From the NCBI GenBank assembly GCA_030706405.1, contig JAUZOO010000003.1:1-64000 (forward strand): 64,000 nt of DNA, given 5' to 3'. The DNA is from Bacteroidota bacterium (lineage in GTDB: Bacteria > Bacteroidota > Bacteroidia > Bacteroidales > JAAUTT01). Under the pieces are notes generated by a model that worked only from the letters and a program-made list of their open reading frames with translations, was not told the DNA's origin and made no database searches. Position 1 is the first letter of the stretch; every line of letters begins with the position of its first letter. The position numbers and the translations under genes are program-made. This document shows positions 1-7,493 of the stretch, one piece after another.

Positions 1-1032
1 ACCTAATAATCCTAACTTGGTTTTGATTAATTTTACTTCTGTTTTCATTTCTGACAGTTTTTGTGGATTAAACTTATTTGTCTTTGGTAATTCAAATTTA
101 GTTTTAATCCCTAACTGTCAGATTAAATCGTAGCTAATACAATTTAATTTATAGCAAAACTCGTCTAGATAAGATTGGAGATACTTTCCATTGATTTTGT
201 GGTAAATACCAAGCAAATTGCGCTTTGCATTGCTGATGGCTATATGTACCCAAGGTAAATTCTTTACAGTACTTTCCTTAGTTGATTTTTCCATTATATG
301 GACTTCAACATACTGGGCAATGTCAATATAGCTTGTACTTTTATCGCTAAAGACAATGCATTTTTCATCAAAGTTTTCTTCAACCATGGGATTTATCTCT
401 TTCGATAAATGATTTTTTAAGACCTTCATTTTAAAGTAACGGCAATGCTTACTGGTTTTACCTGTTTCTACATCCTCTAATGGCGTGGATTCTGCCATGA
501 CTGCAACATTGGTTTGCTTTTGACTGCCCCGGCCCCGTTTAAGATTTTGTTTGTCCTTTTCGTTGGTCTCAGTAGAAAAATAACCTTCGTCAAACTCAAC
601 CATGCCCTCAAGTTGGTACAAATTGTCCCGTTTGCCCATTGCAACCCTGATACGGTGCATCATTGGCCATACTGTTCTATAGCGCGCATGCCCTAATTGC
701 TTTTGCAATTCTGTGGCTGATAGACCTTTCTTGCTAAAACTCATAAAGGCCATGGCTAAGTACCATTTCCGCAAGGGCAGGTTGGAATTCTCAAACATCG
801 TTCCACTTCGTAAGGCGGTCCGAAAATTACACGCCGAACATTGCCATTGATATTTGGCTTTCAGTCAATAATGTTTTTCACATCCGCAGTATTTGCACTT
901 TATGCCTTGTTGTTCCCTTATATTTCTAAGGTGATCTTTACAGCTGGTTTCATCTGGAAACTGCTCAATAAATTTGATTATATTCACATCAAAAGTTTTT
1001 CTGTAATATAACCTATTTTCGTTTACTGGCAT
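1..1032 (-). pseudogene. IS1595-family (ISXO2-like) transposase, interrupted by two in-frame TGA codons
   Basis: Reading from an ATG at 1032, the frame encodes a zinc-ribbon N-terminus (CKYCGC about residues 48-53 and CSAC about residues 66-69), then the ISXO2-like DDE core with EFDEGYF and a C-terminal stretch containing AKRNLLGIYHK and YLDEFCYKLN. Codon 56 is TGA at 865-867, at a place where a Trp fits (HY-stop-LKAKYQW). The downstream open part starts at an internal ATG at 798. A second TGA lies at 118-120, and the same frame then stays open for 39 more codons to the window edge, so the element continues beyond it. The zinc ribbon and core cannot be made as one chain without readthrough, so I call it inactive. 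The family match is clear. The element ends were not found. Confidence 0.85.
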
Positions 1033-1456
1033 AATGATGACGAATCAATTAACTTTTCTTTACAAATGTTGGTTGCTTTCTTGTAATAATTCAATACCAA
1101 CTTAACTCAGGTATCTTGAGCGAAATTCTAATTTGCTATTCCTAAGGATTAATTCAATTTTTTTTGGTTTCCTATTAAAACTAACATTACAATAACCTCA
1201 ACCAGTTGTGGTTATTGTAATGTTAGCGCCAAGCCCAAAAACGACTCCGGTGATAATTTATCGGTAAATTGAGAAGATAAAAAAAACGTCCAATGCACAA
1301 AGCAAGAGTGTTGCAGCCCATTCCATTAACCGTCCCTTTGCTGCAACCCTTTTGCTTTCTTGCCTCCTCACCTGCTTAGTTGATAGCTTTCGTGTTAAAT
1401 ATAGAACCTCAATAATAACATTAACGAATGCCTAACTCTTATAAACCAATGCCAGA
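1033..1456. other. Gene-free stretch with a large palindrome
   Basis: This 424-base stretch lies between the transposase remnant and the amidohydrolase stop codon. It holds the 46-bp palindrome at 1181-1226, listed separately. No convincing coding sequence is seen on either strand. A short inverted pair (TTGCAGC near 1312 and GCTGCAA near 1341) is visible and has no assigned role. Confidence 0.6.
1181..1226. repeat. 46-bp near-perfect palindrome
   Basis: The arms are CTAACATTACAATAACC (1181-1197) and GGTTATTGTAATGTTAG (1210-1226), a perfect 17-bp inverted repeat. Inside it a further CAAC/GTTG pair flanks a CA loop, with one T-T mismatch. It has no T-tract, so it is not a typical intrinsic terminator. 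It could be abutted insertion-sequence ends, a REP-like element or a protein-binding palindrome. Confidence 0.8.
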
Positions 1457-2353
1457 TTAGTGCGTAAAGCGTGAAAACAATGCAGAACTGGTTTTGCGGG
1501 CAATATTTTGTTTTTCTTCATCCGTAAAAACAGTCGTGTTATTAAAAAACTCCACACTATCTTGTGTTCCTGTTTGTGGACGAAGGGGGGCATCAGTACC
1601 AAATACAATTTGTGATGTGCCAACTACCGCTTTCAGGGTTTGAAACACTCCTGTGGACGTAGATAATGCCAAATCGTAGTAAAGATTTTTAAACGAATTT
1701 ATTATATCTTCTTTAGACAGGCTAATTGCTTTAGATTCTTCAGCAACAGTACTAAAGCGATACACAAGATAAGGAATCGCACCACCGGCATGAGAAACAA
1801 TCCATTTGATATTAGCGTATTTTTTCATTTTGCCACTATATATCAAATCCATTATTGTTCTTGTAGTGTCAAATGGAAATTCATACACTGAAAAATCGCT
1901 AACCGTTAATTGAGGCGTTTCTCCACTGGGTTTTACCGGATGTAACAACACTACAGCCGAACGTCTGTTGAGTTCTGCAAGTATTTCATCCATTCTGTCG
2001 TCCCCAATGTACATCCCTCCTGTGTTGCTTGGCATGCAAAAGCCATCAGCATGAAGAGTGTCGTATGCATACTCTATTTCTTTTAAAGCAGCATCAACAT
2101 GAGCACTGGGCAGGCAGGCTAATACTCCGTAACGTTTGGTATCGTATGCGGCAAAGCCTGTTAAAAAATCGTTAATAGCTCGGGTTTGCTCAGGAGTAGA
2201 AGATACAGGAAGGGAAAGCAATGCGCCCCCTATACCCAGGCGCGCATTTTCTTCAGCATCTATTTGCATATCCCATTTAGGGAAGTTGGCATAATTTGGA
2301 TTATTCTTCCCTATTACGTGATGATGTACATCTATAATTATTTCAGTATTCAT
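1457..2353 (-). CDS. Metal-dependent amidohydrolase, ACMSD-like (amidohydrolase 2)
   Basis: The 298-residue cytosolic protein has the layout of the amidohydrolase-2 / ACMSD-related TIM-barrel family. An HxH metal motif lies at the N-terminus (DVHHH, His10 and His12), with LLHP near residue 137, SHAGG near residue 187 and FGTDAPL near residue 252. These supply the usual His and Asp metal ligands of C-C or C-N hydrolytic or decarboxylating members. No signal peptide is visible. The next gene upstream ends 29 bp before this start on the same strand, so the two amidohydrolases are probably co-transcribed. The substrate cannot be read from the sequence. The family call is firm, the reaction is not. 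Confidence 0.85.
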   Translation of the reverse strand: MNTEIIIDVHHHVIGKNNPNYANFPKWDMQIDAEENARLGIGGALLSLPVSSTPEQTRAINDFLTGFAAYDTKRYGVLACLPSAHVDAALKEIEYAYDTLHADGFCMPSNTGGMYIGDDRMDEILAELNRRSAVVLLHPVKPSGETPQLTVSDFSVYEFPFDTTRTIMDLIYSGKMKKYANIKWIVSHAGGAIPYLVYRFSTVAEESKAISLSKEDIINSFKNLYYDLALSTSTGVFQTLKAVVGTSQIVFGTDAPLRPQTGTQDSVEFFNNTTVFTDEEKQNIARKTSSALFSRFTH

Positions 2354-2382
2354 TTCTTTGATATTTAGAAATTTGTAAACAA

Positions 2383-3609
2383 TTAGTCAAACTTGAATTC
2401 TACACCTTGCCTCCACACTCTTTTGATGGATAACGTATCAGCAATATTTGTAGTAGGGTCTCCTTCAACCAATAATAAATCGGCACGAGCTCCATTTAAA
2501 ATGCGGCCACGTTCGTGCAATCCAAATCTGCGAGCGGGAATAGATGTAGCGGTTCTTAATGCTTCAATAGGCGTTAATCCTGCTTTTACCAGTAATTGCA
2601 ATTCATGGTGTAAACTGGCACCATGTGCCATGCCGCCAATAGCTGGTTGTGAGGCATCGGCACCTGCTAAAATATCTACACCTGCATCATGCAATGCTTT
2701 TACTGTCTTTAAAAGATATTCAGTTTTGCCTTGCGGATAAGTAGCAATGTGCTTGCTCAGCGAATCAATCCAATCTTGGTTTAATTTGGAACTCACTCTG
2801 GGGTCTTTTACAAAATCTGAAGCGTCGCTATCGCCAATAATAGAAGCTCCTGCTATAATAGTTGGACAAACAAATGCACCCGATTTAGCAATGGTAGCAA
2901 TTATTTCAGGTGTATGTGGTTTATCAATAAAAAGGTGCATTAATCCATCTATTCCGCCAGTAATAGCTCTTTCATAAGCCTCAATGGTCATGGCATGGGC
3001 TACTGTCATTTTACCCAAACGATGAGATTCTGCGCAAGTCGCTTCAATTACTTCGTCTGAGACATCCGGTGTGCCGGGATAACCAAAAATAGTACCGTCT
3101 TCTACCATTATTTTAATATAATCGGCACCTTGTTGCACTCTTTCGTTTACCACTTTAACGGCTTCTTCGGGAGTAGATACATCCTTATTCACTTTTATTC
3201 CTGTTTTAGCCATCATCTCCTTTTGTTTTGCTAAAACCGCCGGAGGCAACAATTCGCTGGGATGTCCGTTGGGCGCTGTTATTGCGAAAAAGCATTTTAA
3301 ACTTTCAGCAATACCTGTATTTTCTTTTAGTTCTAACATTTGTGCCTCGCTGAAATAACCTTGCATTTGAAAGGTAGTGGTTATACCAAAATGCATATTC
3401 TGCTTTAGAGTTTCCATATTAGGATGCGAATGCGCATCTATTAAAGCAGGCATCAGTGTGCAGCCTTTTGCATTAATAATTTCGGCTCCTTCCGGAATAG
3501 GGCCACCCACGTTTAGAATTTTACCGTCTTTGACAGTCACATTTTTTGCATCAATTACGTTTTCTCCGTCAAAAACTTTTGCATTGATGATTGCTACAAT
3601 TTTACTCAT
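2383..3609 (-). CDS. Amidohydrolase, imidazolonepropionase / Xaa-Pro dipeptidase-like
   Basis: A composite-domain amidohydrolase of about 408 residues. The N-terminal beta-strand unit (KVFDGENVIDAKN) is typical of dihydroorotase/imidazolonepropionase relatives. It continues through the HSHP motif after PALIDA, a Lys-containing strand (DYIKIMVEDG), the HAMT and HLF histidines, and GADAS carrying the catalytic Asp. The C-terminal strand (GARADLLLVEGDP) is standard for the family. I place the start at the ATG at 3609 (MSKIVAIINAK), because an upstream in-frame ATG at 3672 would add 21 non-conserved residues. The gene is followed closely by a second amidohydrolase and preceded by an AraC-type regulator on the same strand. 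The substrate is unknown. Confidence 0.85.
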   Translation of the reverse strand: MSKIVAIINAKVFDGENVIDAKNVTVKDGKILNVGGPIPEGAEIINAKGCTLMPALIDAHSHPNMETLKQNMHFGITTTFQMQGYFSEAQMLELKENTGIAESLKCFFAITAPNGHPSELLPPAVLAKQKEMMAKTGIKVNKDVSTPEEAVKVVNERVQQGADYIKIMVEDGTIFGYPGTPDVSDEVIEATCAESHRLGKMTVAHAMTIEAYERAITGGIDGLMHLFIDKPHTPEIIATIAKSGAFVCPTIIAGASIIGDSDASDFVKDPRVSSKLNQDWIDSLSKHIATYPQGKTEYLLKTVKALHDAGVDILAGADASQPAIGGMAHGASLHHELQLLVKAGLTPIEALRTATSIPARRFGLHERGRILNGARADLLLVEGDPTTNIADTLSIKRVWRQGVEFKFD

Positions 3610-3864
3610 ACTCTCAATTTTTATTGTTAAACTAAATCGTTTCGAATGCTTTTTTAATATCCTTTTTTGCATTCAAATGATAGGTCAAAAGTACTTTGGA
3701 GGTAAGGATGAAAATTGTAAAAAACGGACGTTTTGAAATAGTAGATGCTAATTAGTGATAGCAAGTAGCGTTGTTTTTTTACAGGGCAAACGGAACCATA
3801 TATACAGGAGTGTAATTAACTAAAACTGAAGAGGAGGAAGCGCTCTATTTAATGGTTAGAATTA

Positions 3865-4620
3865 TTAATTGCCTTTATTGCTGGAGCCCACAAGTTGAAT
3901 AAATCTGTCGTTAATATTTTTATACAAATCTTTTGGCAATGCGCCGGATAGCTTTTTTATTTCTTTTATAAAATGTGATTGGTCGGTATAATTACCTTCT
4001 GGAAATAATTTGCCGTTTTTAATATGTTCAAACGATGCTCTGAAACGAACAATACTGCAATAAGTTTTAAGCGGAATGCCTAATTGCTGGTTGAAATAGC
4101 GGTTGATTTGACGGCTGCTCCAAAACACTTTTTCTGATAGTTCTTTGATGGCGATATTTCCTTTGGCAGTATAAATTAAATCAAACAATTTGATTTTTCG
4201 ATTGTCCAGATTTACGGGGATAAGTTCCTTAATTCTTTTGGTAGCGTTTTTGCAAAAAGTGTCAAAATCATCCAAAGCAGTTTCATCAATATGAGAAAAA
4301 GTTTGAGTGACGTTTTTGGCATTATCCAAAATTTCAGATATGGAGCTCTTTAAAATATACTCAATAGCCGGAAGCTTAAAACTAATGGCAAAAGATACTG
4401 AATGAGGCGCTACAACCACTTGTTCCGGCTGTGTCGCTATTCCTAGCAAAGTAATATGATAAGGCTCTGTTGCCGATTTTGAAAAAAGTAAATCAATACG
4501 CCCATCGGGCAGCACAATTAGGTTTTTCCCAACATCGTCGGTGTTATATAATGCCCAAAAACTATCCACAAAATTAGCGATAGATGCCTCAGGTAATTGT
4601 GCTGTTATAGTAACACTCAT
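3865..4620 (-). CDS. AraC-family transcriptional regulator (DUF6597-like N-terminus)
   Basis: A 251-residue regulator. The C-terminal third (about residues 150-245) is an AraC-type double helix-turn-helix, with KELSEKVFWSSRQINRYFNQ as the first HTH and a second around NYTDQSHFIKEI. The N-terminal half resembles the beta-rich sensor domain of AraC members annotated DUF6597 (NFVDSFWALYN, VLPDGRIDLLFS). It is encoded 255 bp upstream of the two amidohydrolase genes on the same strand and may control them. The ligand is unknown. Confidence 0.85.
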   Translation of the reverse strand: MSVTITAQLPEASIANFVDSFWALYNTDDVGKNLIVLPDGRIDLLFSKSATEPYHITLLGIATQPEQVVVAPHSVSFAISFKLPAIEYILKSSISEILDNAKNVTQTFSHIDETALDDFDTFCKNATKRIKELIPVNLDNRKIKLFDLIYTAKGNIAIKELSEKVFWSSRQINRYFNQQLGIPLKTYCSIVRFRASFEHIKNGKLFPEGNYTDQSHFIKEIKKLSGALPKDLYKNINDRFIQLVGSSNKGN

Positions 4621-4896
4621 TTTTGCAATAAATCTTCATTAAAAATACACAATATGTTCCAGAATGACTTTGCGATAAGGATTAAAAAATAAAAGAGGAC
4701 AATTCAGTGGCACGCCAACACTCCCCGTTCCTGCGATGTAAGGCACATTTGCAGCCCCCACGAGCCAACGCTTCAATCCAAAGGGTATCAAAGAGCCTTC
4801 CAGCCCTAACGCACCACGAAACGGCAGTACTTCGATTGAAAAAATTAATTATATTTGACTGATAATAAGACAAAAAATAAAAAAGGCCAGGCGCTT
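4621..4896. other. Intergenic stretch with a GC-rich block next to the group II intron end
   Basis: Between the AraC gene start and the intron 3' end, 4700-4850 is clearly richer in G and C than its surroundings. A 63-codon minus-strand frame crosses it (4682-4873) but shows no domain, and neighbouring frames are also fairly open, so I do not call it a gene. It may be a conserved non-coding repeat or part of the DNA the intron inserted into. It needs database comparison to name. Confidence 0.35.
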
Positions 4897-5385
4897 ATCG
4901 AGTAGATGGCCGGTAGCTCATTAGCTACCGGAGCACCTCTCACACCACTGTACGTACGGGTCTCGTATACAGCGGTTCATTACAATGTGGGGCAACTTTT
5001 TCGTAATACGTTAGCATGGATTGATAGCCTCTTTTTCGTAGCCGTTCCAAGGTTATTGTAGTTACCAATATAGGGCTTTGGGCTACTGCCCAACCTCCCA
5101 TACGGGTTCGGCTCCATTGGTAGGCCATCTGCGGCTCAACCCCTAATCGAATCAGGTTCTTTCGCTTACGTTCTGGTTTCTTCCAATGGTACCAGATGCA
5201 GTATCTTAGGCGGTTGCGTATCCATCCGTCGAGGTCCTTAAGTTTTTCATGAATACTTGCCATACGGAAGTATCCCAGCCAACCTTCGGTTATTTCTTTG
5301 AGTTTTTGGATACGCTCGTCAAAGGTCATTGGCGTTGTCTTTCGCGTGATGGTTTTCAGCTTCTCTTTAACCGATACCTTAATGC
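4897..5385 (-). mobile_element. Group II intron, 3' remnant (maturase C-terminus, domains V and VI)
   Basis: Read on the minus strand, the maturase C-terminus is followed directly by a domain V-like hairpin at about 4944-4978, a domain VI-like hairpin at about 4911-4931 (CCGGTAGCT loop AGCTACCGG), and the typical 3' end ACTCGAT near 4897-4905. The reverse-transcriptase domain and the 5' half of the ribozyme are absent. The upstream break at about 5380 joins directly to a DUF1016 gene fragment. The intron cannot splice or move by itself. The bases of the 3' end are assigned by motif, not by folding. Confidence 0.8.
4940..5380 (-). pseudogene. Group II intron reverse transcriptase/maturase, C-terminal fragment
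   Basis: About 146 residues match the maturase (GIIM / X) domain of bacterial group II intron proteins: VSVKEKLKTITRK, then FDERIQKLKEITEGWLGYF, LDGWIRNRLRYCIWYHWKKP, and the ending NEPLYTRPVRTVV that overlaps domain V. The whole reverse-transcriptase palm with its YADD motif is missing. The frame stays open to 5464, but the first 27 or so codons are antisense to the neighbouring DUF1016 remnant and are not part of the maturase. Confidence 0.85.
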
Positions 5386-5577
5386 CCTTGGCGAATATGT
5401 AAAAGATCCGTCTATCGGTATTATCCTTTGTAAGGGAAAAACGATACGGTAGTAGAATTTGCATTCAAAACGATCGAAAAACCAATGGGCGTGGCAACCT
5501 ATACATTTACGACCGAATTGCCTGAACAATACAAAAAGTATTTACCAAATCCGGATGCTTTGCGTAAGTTGCTATAA
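5381..5577 (+). pseudogene. DUF1016 (YhcG-type PDDEXK nuclease family) C-terminal remnant
   Basis: The frame reads GEYVKDPSIGIILCKGK up to about 5440, then shifts by one base and continues TVVEFAFKTIEKPMGVATY through ELPEQYKKYLPN to a TAA at 5575-5577. This is the C-terminal end of DUF1016 / YhcG-family proteins, where PTIGIILCK and an ELPxxLxxxLP ending are typical. One missing A in the run near 5437-5441 explains the frameshift. The 5' part is replaced by the group II intron remnant. A second, differently decayed copy lies at 35703-36042. Confidence 0.8.
5445..5509 (+). repeat. 65-bp direct repeat, left copy (DUF1016 sequence)
   Basis: Identical to 35972-36036 except for two substitutions (at 5490 and 5493), both synonymous in the DUF1016 frame. 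It is one of two same-direction copies bracketing 30.5 kb. Confidence 0.9.
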
Positions 5578-5943
5578 ATATTACAGTTGAAAAAACACAA
5601 AACCCTCGCTCAATTCACGGCCATTATTACGGAGACTTATAACTGCCCAACGACAACTTTTAACATTCATTAACCTTCATTGTATTTCGTTAACAGTCTT
5701 TTAAACTATGTTTGTATCAACAAAACGCCTCACAGTTGAGGATTCAAAAATGACAATAAAAAAACAAGCATAGTTAGTTAGTAGTTTTTTCATATTTAGG
5801 TTTGATTGGTTAGTAAAAGTTTAAAAGCCGGGCTGTCGCGAGATTCCCCGGTTTTCTGTTTTTTAAAATGTCCCAACAGTCGCATTGTCAAATGTTGGAT
5901 TTTATATAACTAAGGTCTATTTTTGAGGTCTAAAAATGTAAAA
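5578..5943 (+). other. Gene-free stretch upstream of the DUF2293 gene
   Basis: No coding sequence is seen. It holds a terminator-like hairpin at about 5823-5856 (CCGGG and CCCGG arms flanked by A and T runs, followed by CTGTTTTTT) and a second hairpin at 5873-5898 (CCAACA / TGTTGG). Both lie before the downstream start codon, so they could end transcription from upstream or act in the leader of the DUF2293 gene. Confidence 0.5.
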
Positions 5944-6651
5944 ATGGCAAAGGAAGGTCGTATCGTTGGTTTGGATTCGAATGGAAAGCTGATAGGCGAT
6001 TACGGTGACCCTTTAACGCCCCCAAGTCATTGGGCATTTTTACCGGCTGGTGATGCAGGTATCACCCGTAAGGTTACGGCCAATGGTGATTATTGGCGCG
6101 TACAAGTAAAAAAAGGACGTCGCACCATATCCAAAGGTATTTGGGCTTCGGCCGCCATCATTGCCGAAGCTCAACGTACCGTCACCTCCCTGCGCACCTC
6201 CGATGCTTACCAAAAACGTAGTACATACGACAAACAACGCCGCCAGCAAAAGCAAGACCAATACGAAATTGAGTTTACCAATGCCGTGAGGGATTTTCTG
6301 AATTTCGACAAAACACACAAAACCCTTGAGGAAACAATAGCCCGTGCGGTCACAGAACATGCTATCCCCGTTGGTAGCGGAACCGTTGCACGAACGTCGA
6401 TGATTCCTGTCAACGAGAGGGCCGCGCGTGCCGTTATTGCCTGGATGCGCCATAAAACCACAGCCTACGACAATTTAAACATTGCTAGAATAAAAGGAGA
6501 ACGACGGGCTGTCCGGCGGGCATTGGCCGAAGAGTCTAAGGCTATACTTCATAAATACCGCAATAACAGTGAAATACCTATTAACTGTCCGCTCCAAATA
6601 GCCGTAAAAAAGCTGATGCAACAGACGAACCATCAAAACGAATCTCAATAA
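5944..6651 (+). CDS. DUF2293 domain protein
   Basis: About 235 residues from the ATG at 5944. A TTG 21 bp upstream (5923) is in frame but less likely. The C-terminal part (about residues 125-220) carries the DUF2293 signature: an early alpha-helical stretch, SMIPVNERAARAVIAWMRHK, TTAYDNLNIARIKGERR and RRALAEESKAIL. The N-terminal part contains a small beta-rich unit (DYWRVQVKKGRRTISKGIW). DUF2293 has no established function that I can apply. The protein is basic and looks cytosolic. The gene stands alone between mobile fragments, ending just before a hairpin at 6667. Confidence 0.75.
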   Translation: MAKEGRIVGLDSNGKLIGDYGDPLTPPSHWAFLPAGDAGITRKVTANGDYWRVQVKKGRRTISKGIWASAAIIAEAQRTVTSLRTSDAYQKRSTYDKQRRQQKQDQYEIEFTNAVRDFLNFDKTHKTLEETIARAVTEHAIPVGSGTVARTSMIPVNERAARAVIAWMRHKTTAYDNLNIARIKGERRAVRRALAEESKAILHKYRNNSEIPINCPLQIAVKKLMQQTNHQNESQ

Positions 6652-6666
6652 GTTCAGTAAAATGTA

Positions 6667-6702
6667 AAAGAGGCTGAGTGAAAAAAATTACGCAGCCTCT
6701 TT
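6667..6702. terminator. Hairpin with AAAGAGGCTG arms after the DUF2293 gene
   Basis: Arms AAAGAGGCTG (6667-6676) and CAGCCTCTTT (6693-6702) enclose a 16-nt A-rich loop, 16 bp after the DUF2293 stop. It fits a bidirectional intrinsic terminator. Confidence 0.6.
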
Positions 6703-6870
6703 CATATTCTCGTTTTGAGAATAGTAATCTGTTATTTGTAGTTCTTTTTGAAATTGGATTTTTTTGAATTGGATTTTGGTTATTGTGTTTTAATACTGCC
6801 TTTTTCATTTGAACCTGTTTTATGGATTTAAATATAGTAACTAATCATTTTAAATACAGGTAAATAAATT

Positions 6871-6922
6871 TAAAGAGGCTGTATAATTAAGACTTAATAG
6901 TCTTTTTACACAGCCTCCTTTA
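6871..6922. repeat. Nested hairpin with GAGGCTGT ends, MITE-like
   Basis: Outer arms TAAAGAGGCTGT (6871-6882) and ACAGCCTCCTTTA (about 6909-6921) enclose an inner stem AAGACT/AGTCTT. The whole is a 52-bp palindromic unit sharing its GAGGCTG arm with the hairpin at 6667. It may be a miniature inverted-repeat element or a second terminator. Confidence 0.5.
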
Positions 6923-7021
6923 ATTTATCAGGTTACTCAATTATTAGTTTGTTAACAGGGTTGCTTACTTAATAATAAAGTTTATGTACACATATTTTTT
7001 AAAAATCAACTTTAGAAATTG

Positions 7022-7285
7022 TTAATCGATATTAAACACAACAGATGTTGCGTTCGCCGGGATAATTCTTCTCAATAGATTCCCATGTCGGTTTAAATGG
7101 ACCTGCAGCCACAGGGATATTTAGCGTCATTTCCGGAAATGATTTCCAGTCGCCCATTGTAACACTATCTTGCGATAATACGCCAGGGCTCCGTACCCGA
7201 TTTTGACTTCGTTTTTTTTATTTAGGGCATTTAAGCCTAAAAACACTATCGTTATCAAAAGGGTGACATTTATAATTTTTTATGT
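7022..7285 (-). pseudogene. GH29 alpha-L-fucosidase remnant with internal deletion
   Basis: Read on the minus strand, the sequence carries an N-terminal stretch closely matching the intact GH29 protein encoded at 20444-22219: DSVTMGDWKSFPEMTLNIP, then AAGPFKPTWESIEKNYPGE. It then jumps, with a frame change, straight to the last residues of the same family (ATSVVFNID and TAA at 7022-7024). About 500 codons, including the catalytic barrel, are gone. A hydrophobic, signal-like stretch lies upstream in another frame (about 7220-7280). It lies downstream of the last intact gene of the glycan operon, so it looks like a deleted paralogue. Confidence 0.75.
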
Positions 7286-7434
7286 GTTGGTGTTGGTTTT
7301 TATTTTTTAATTAGTTGCCACATGGAACTTACATATTATATTTTTATCTACTTTCTTGTCAAGCTAAGCGGCAAAGCCGAGCAGATGAATACCTTCGTCC
7401 ACGCTCGTTTCACAATGCTTTATATATAAAAGTT

Positions 7435-7465
7435 CAGCCCTGATTGGCAATTCCAATCAGGGCTG
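7435..7465. terminator. Bidirectional intrinsic terminator at the end of the glycan operon
   Basis: A perfect 13-bp stem, CAGCCCTGATTGG (7435-7447) and CCAATCAGGGCTG (7453-7465), with a 5-nt loop. T-rich sequence follows on the plus side and a T-rich run (AACTTTTATATATA) on the minus side. It lies 29 bp past the stop of the last GH43 gene. Confidence 0.85.
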
Positions 7466-7493
7466 TTTTCATTTTAAGATGAATATCGAAACA

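Larger units (their letters stand above)
6652..7021. other. Gene-free stretch with two GAGGCTG hairpins
   Basis: No gene is seen between the DUF2293 stop and the GH29 remnant. The stretch holds two hairpins sharing the arm AAAGAGGCTG, listed separately, about 200 bp apart. Confidence 0.6.

Noticed and set aside
1-1032. TGA recoded as tryptophan
   Set aside because: One TGA in the transposase sits where Trp would fit, but TGA is used as a normal stop in intact genes here (for example the overlapping ATGA joints at 36967 and 56161), so simple mutation is the better explanation.
4682-4873. 63-codon minus-strand frame in the GC-rich block
   Set aside because: Other frames over the same block are also fairly open and there is no family match, so the openness is likely due to base composition.
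5381-5464. First 27 or so codons of the maturase frame
   Set aside because: They are antisense to DUF1016 sequence. The real maturase similarity starts at about 5380.
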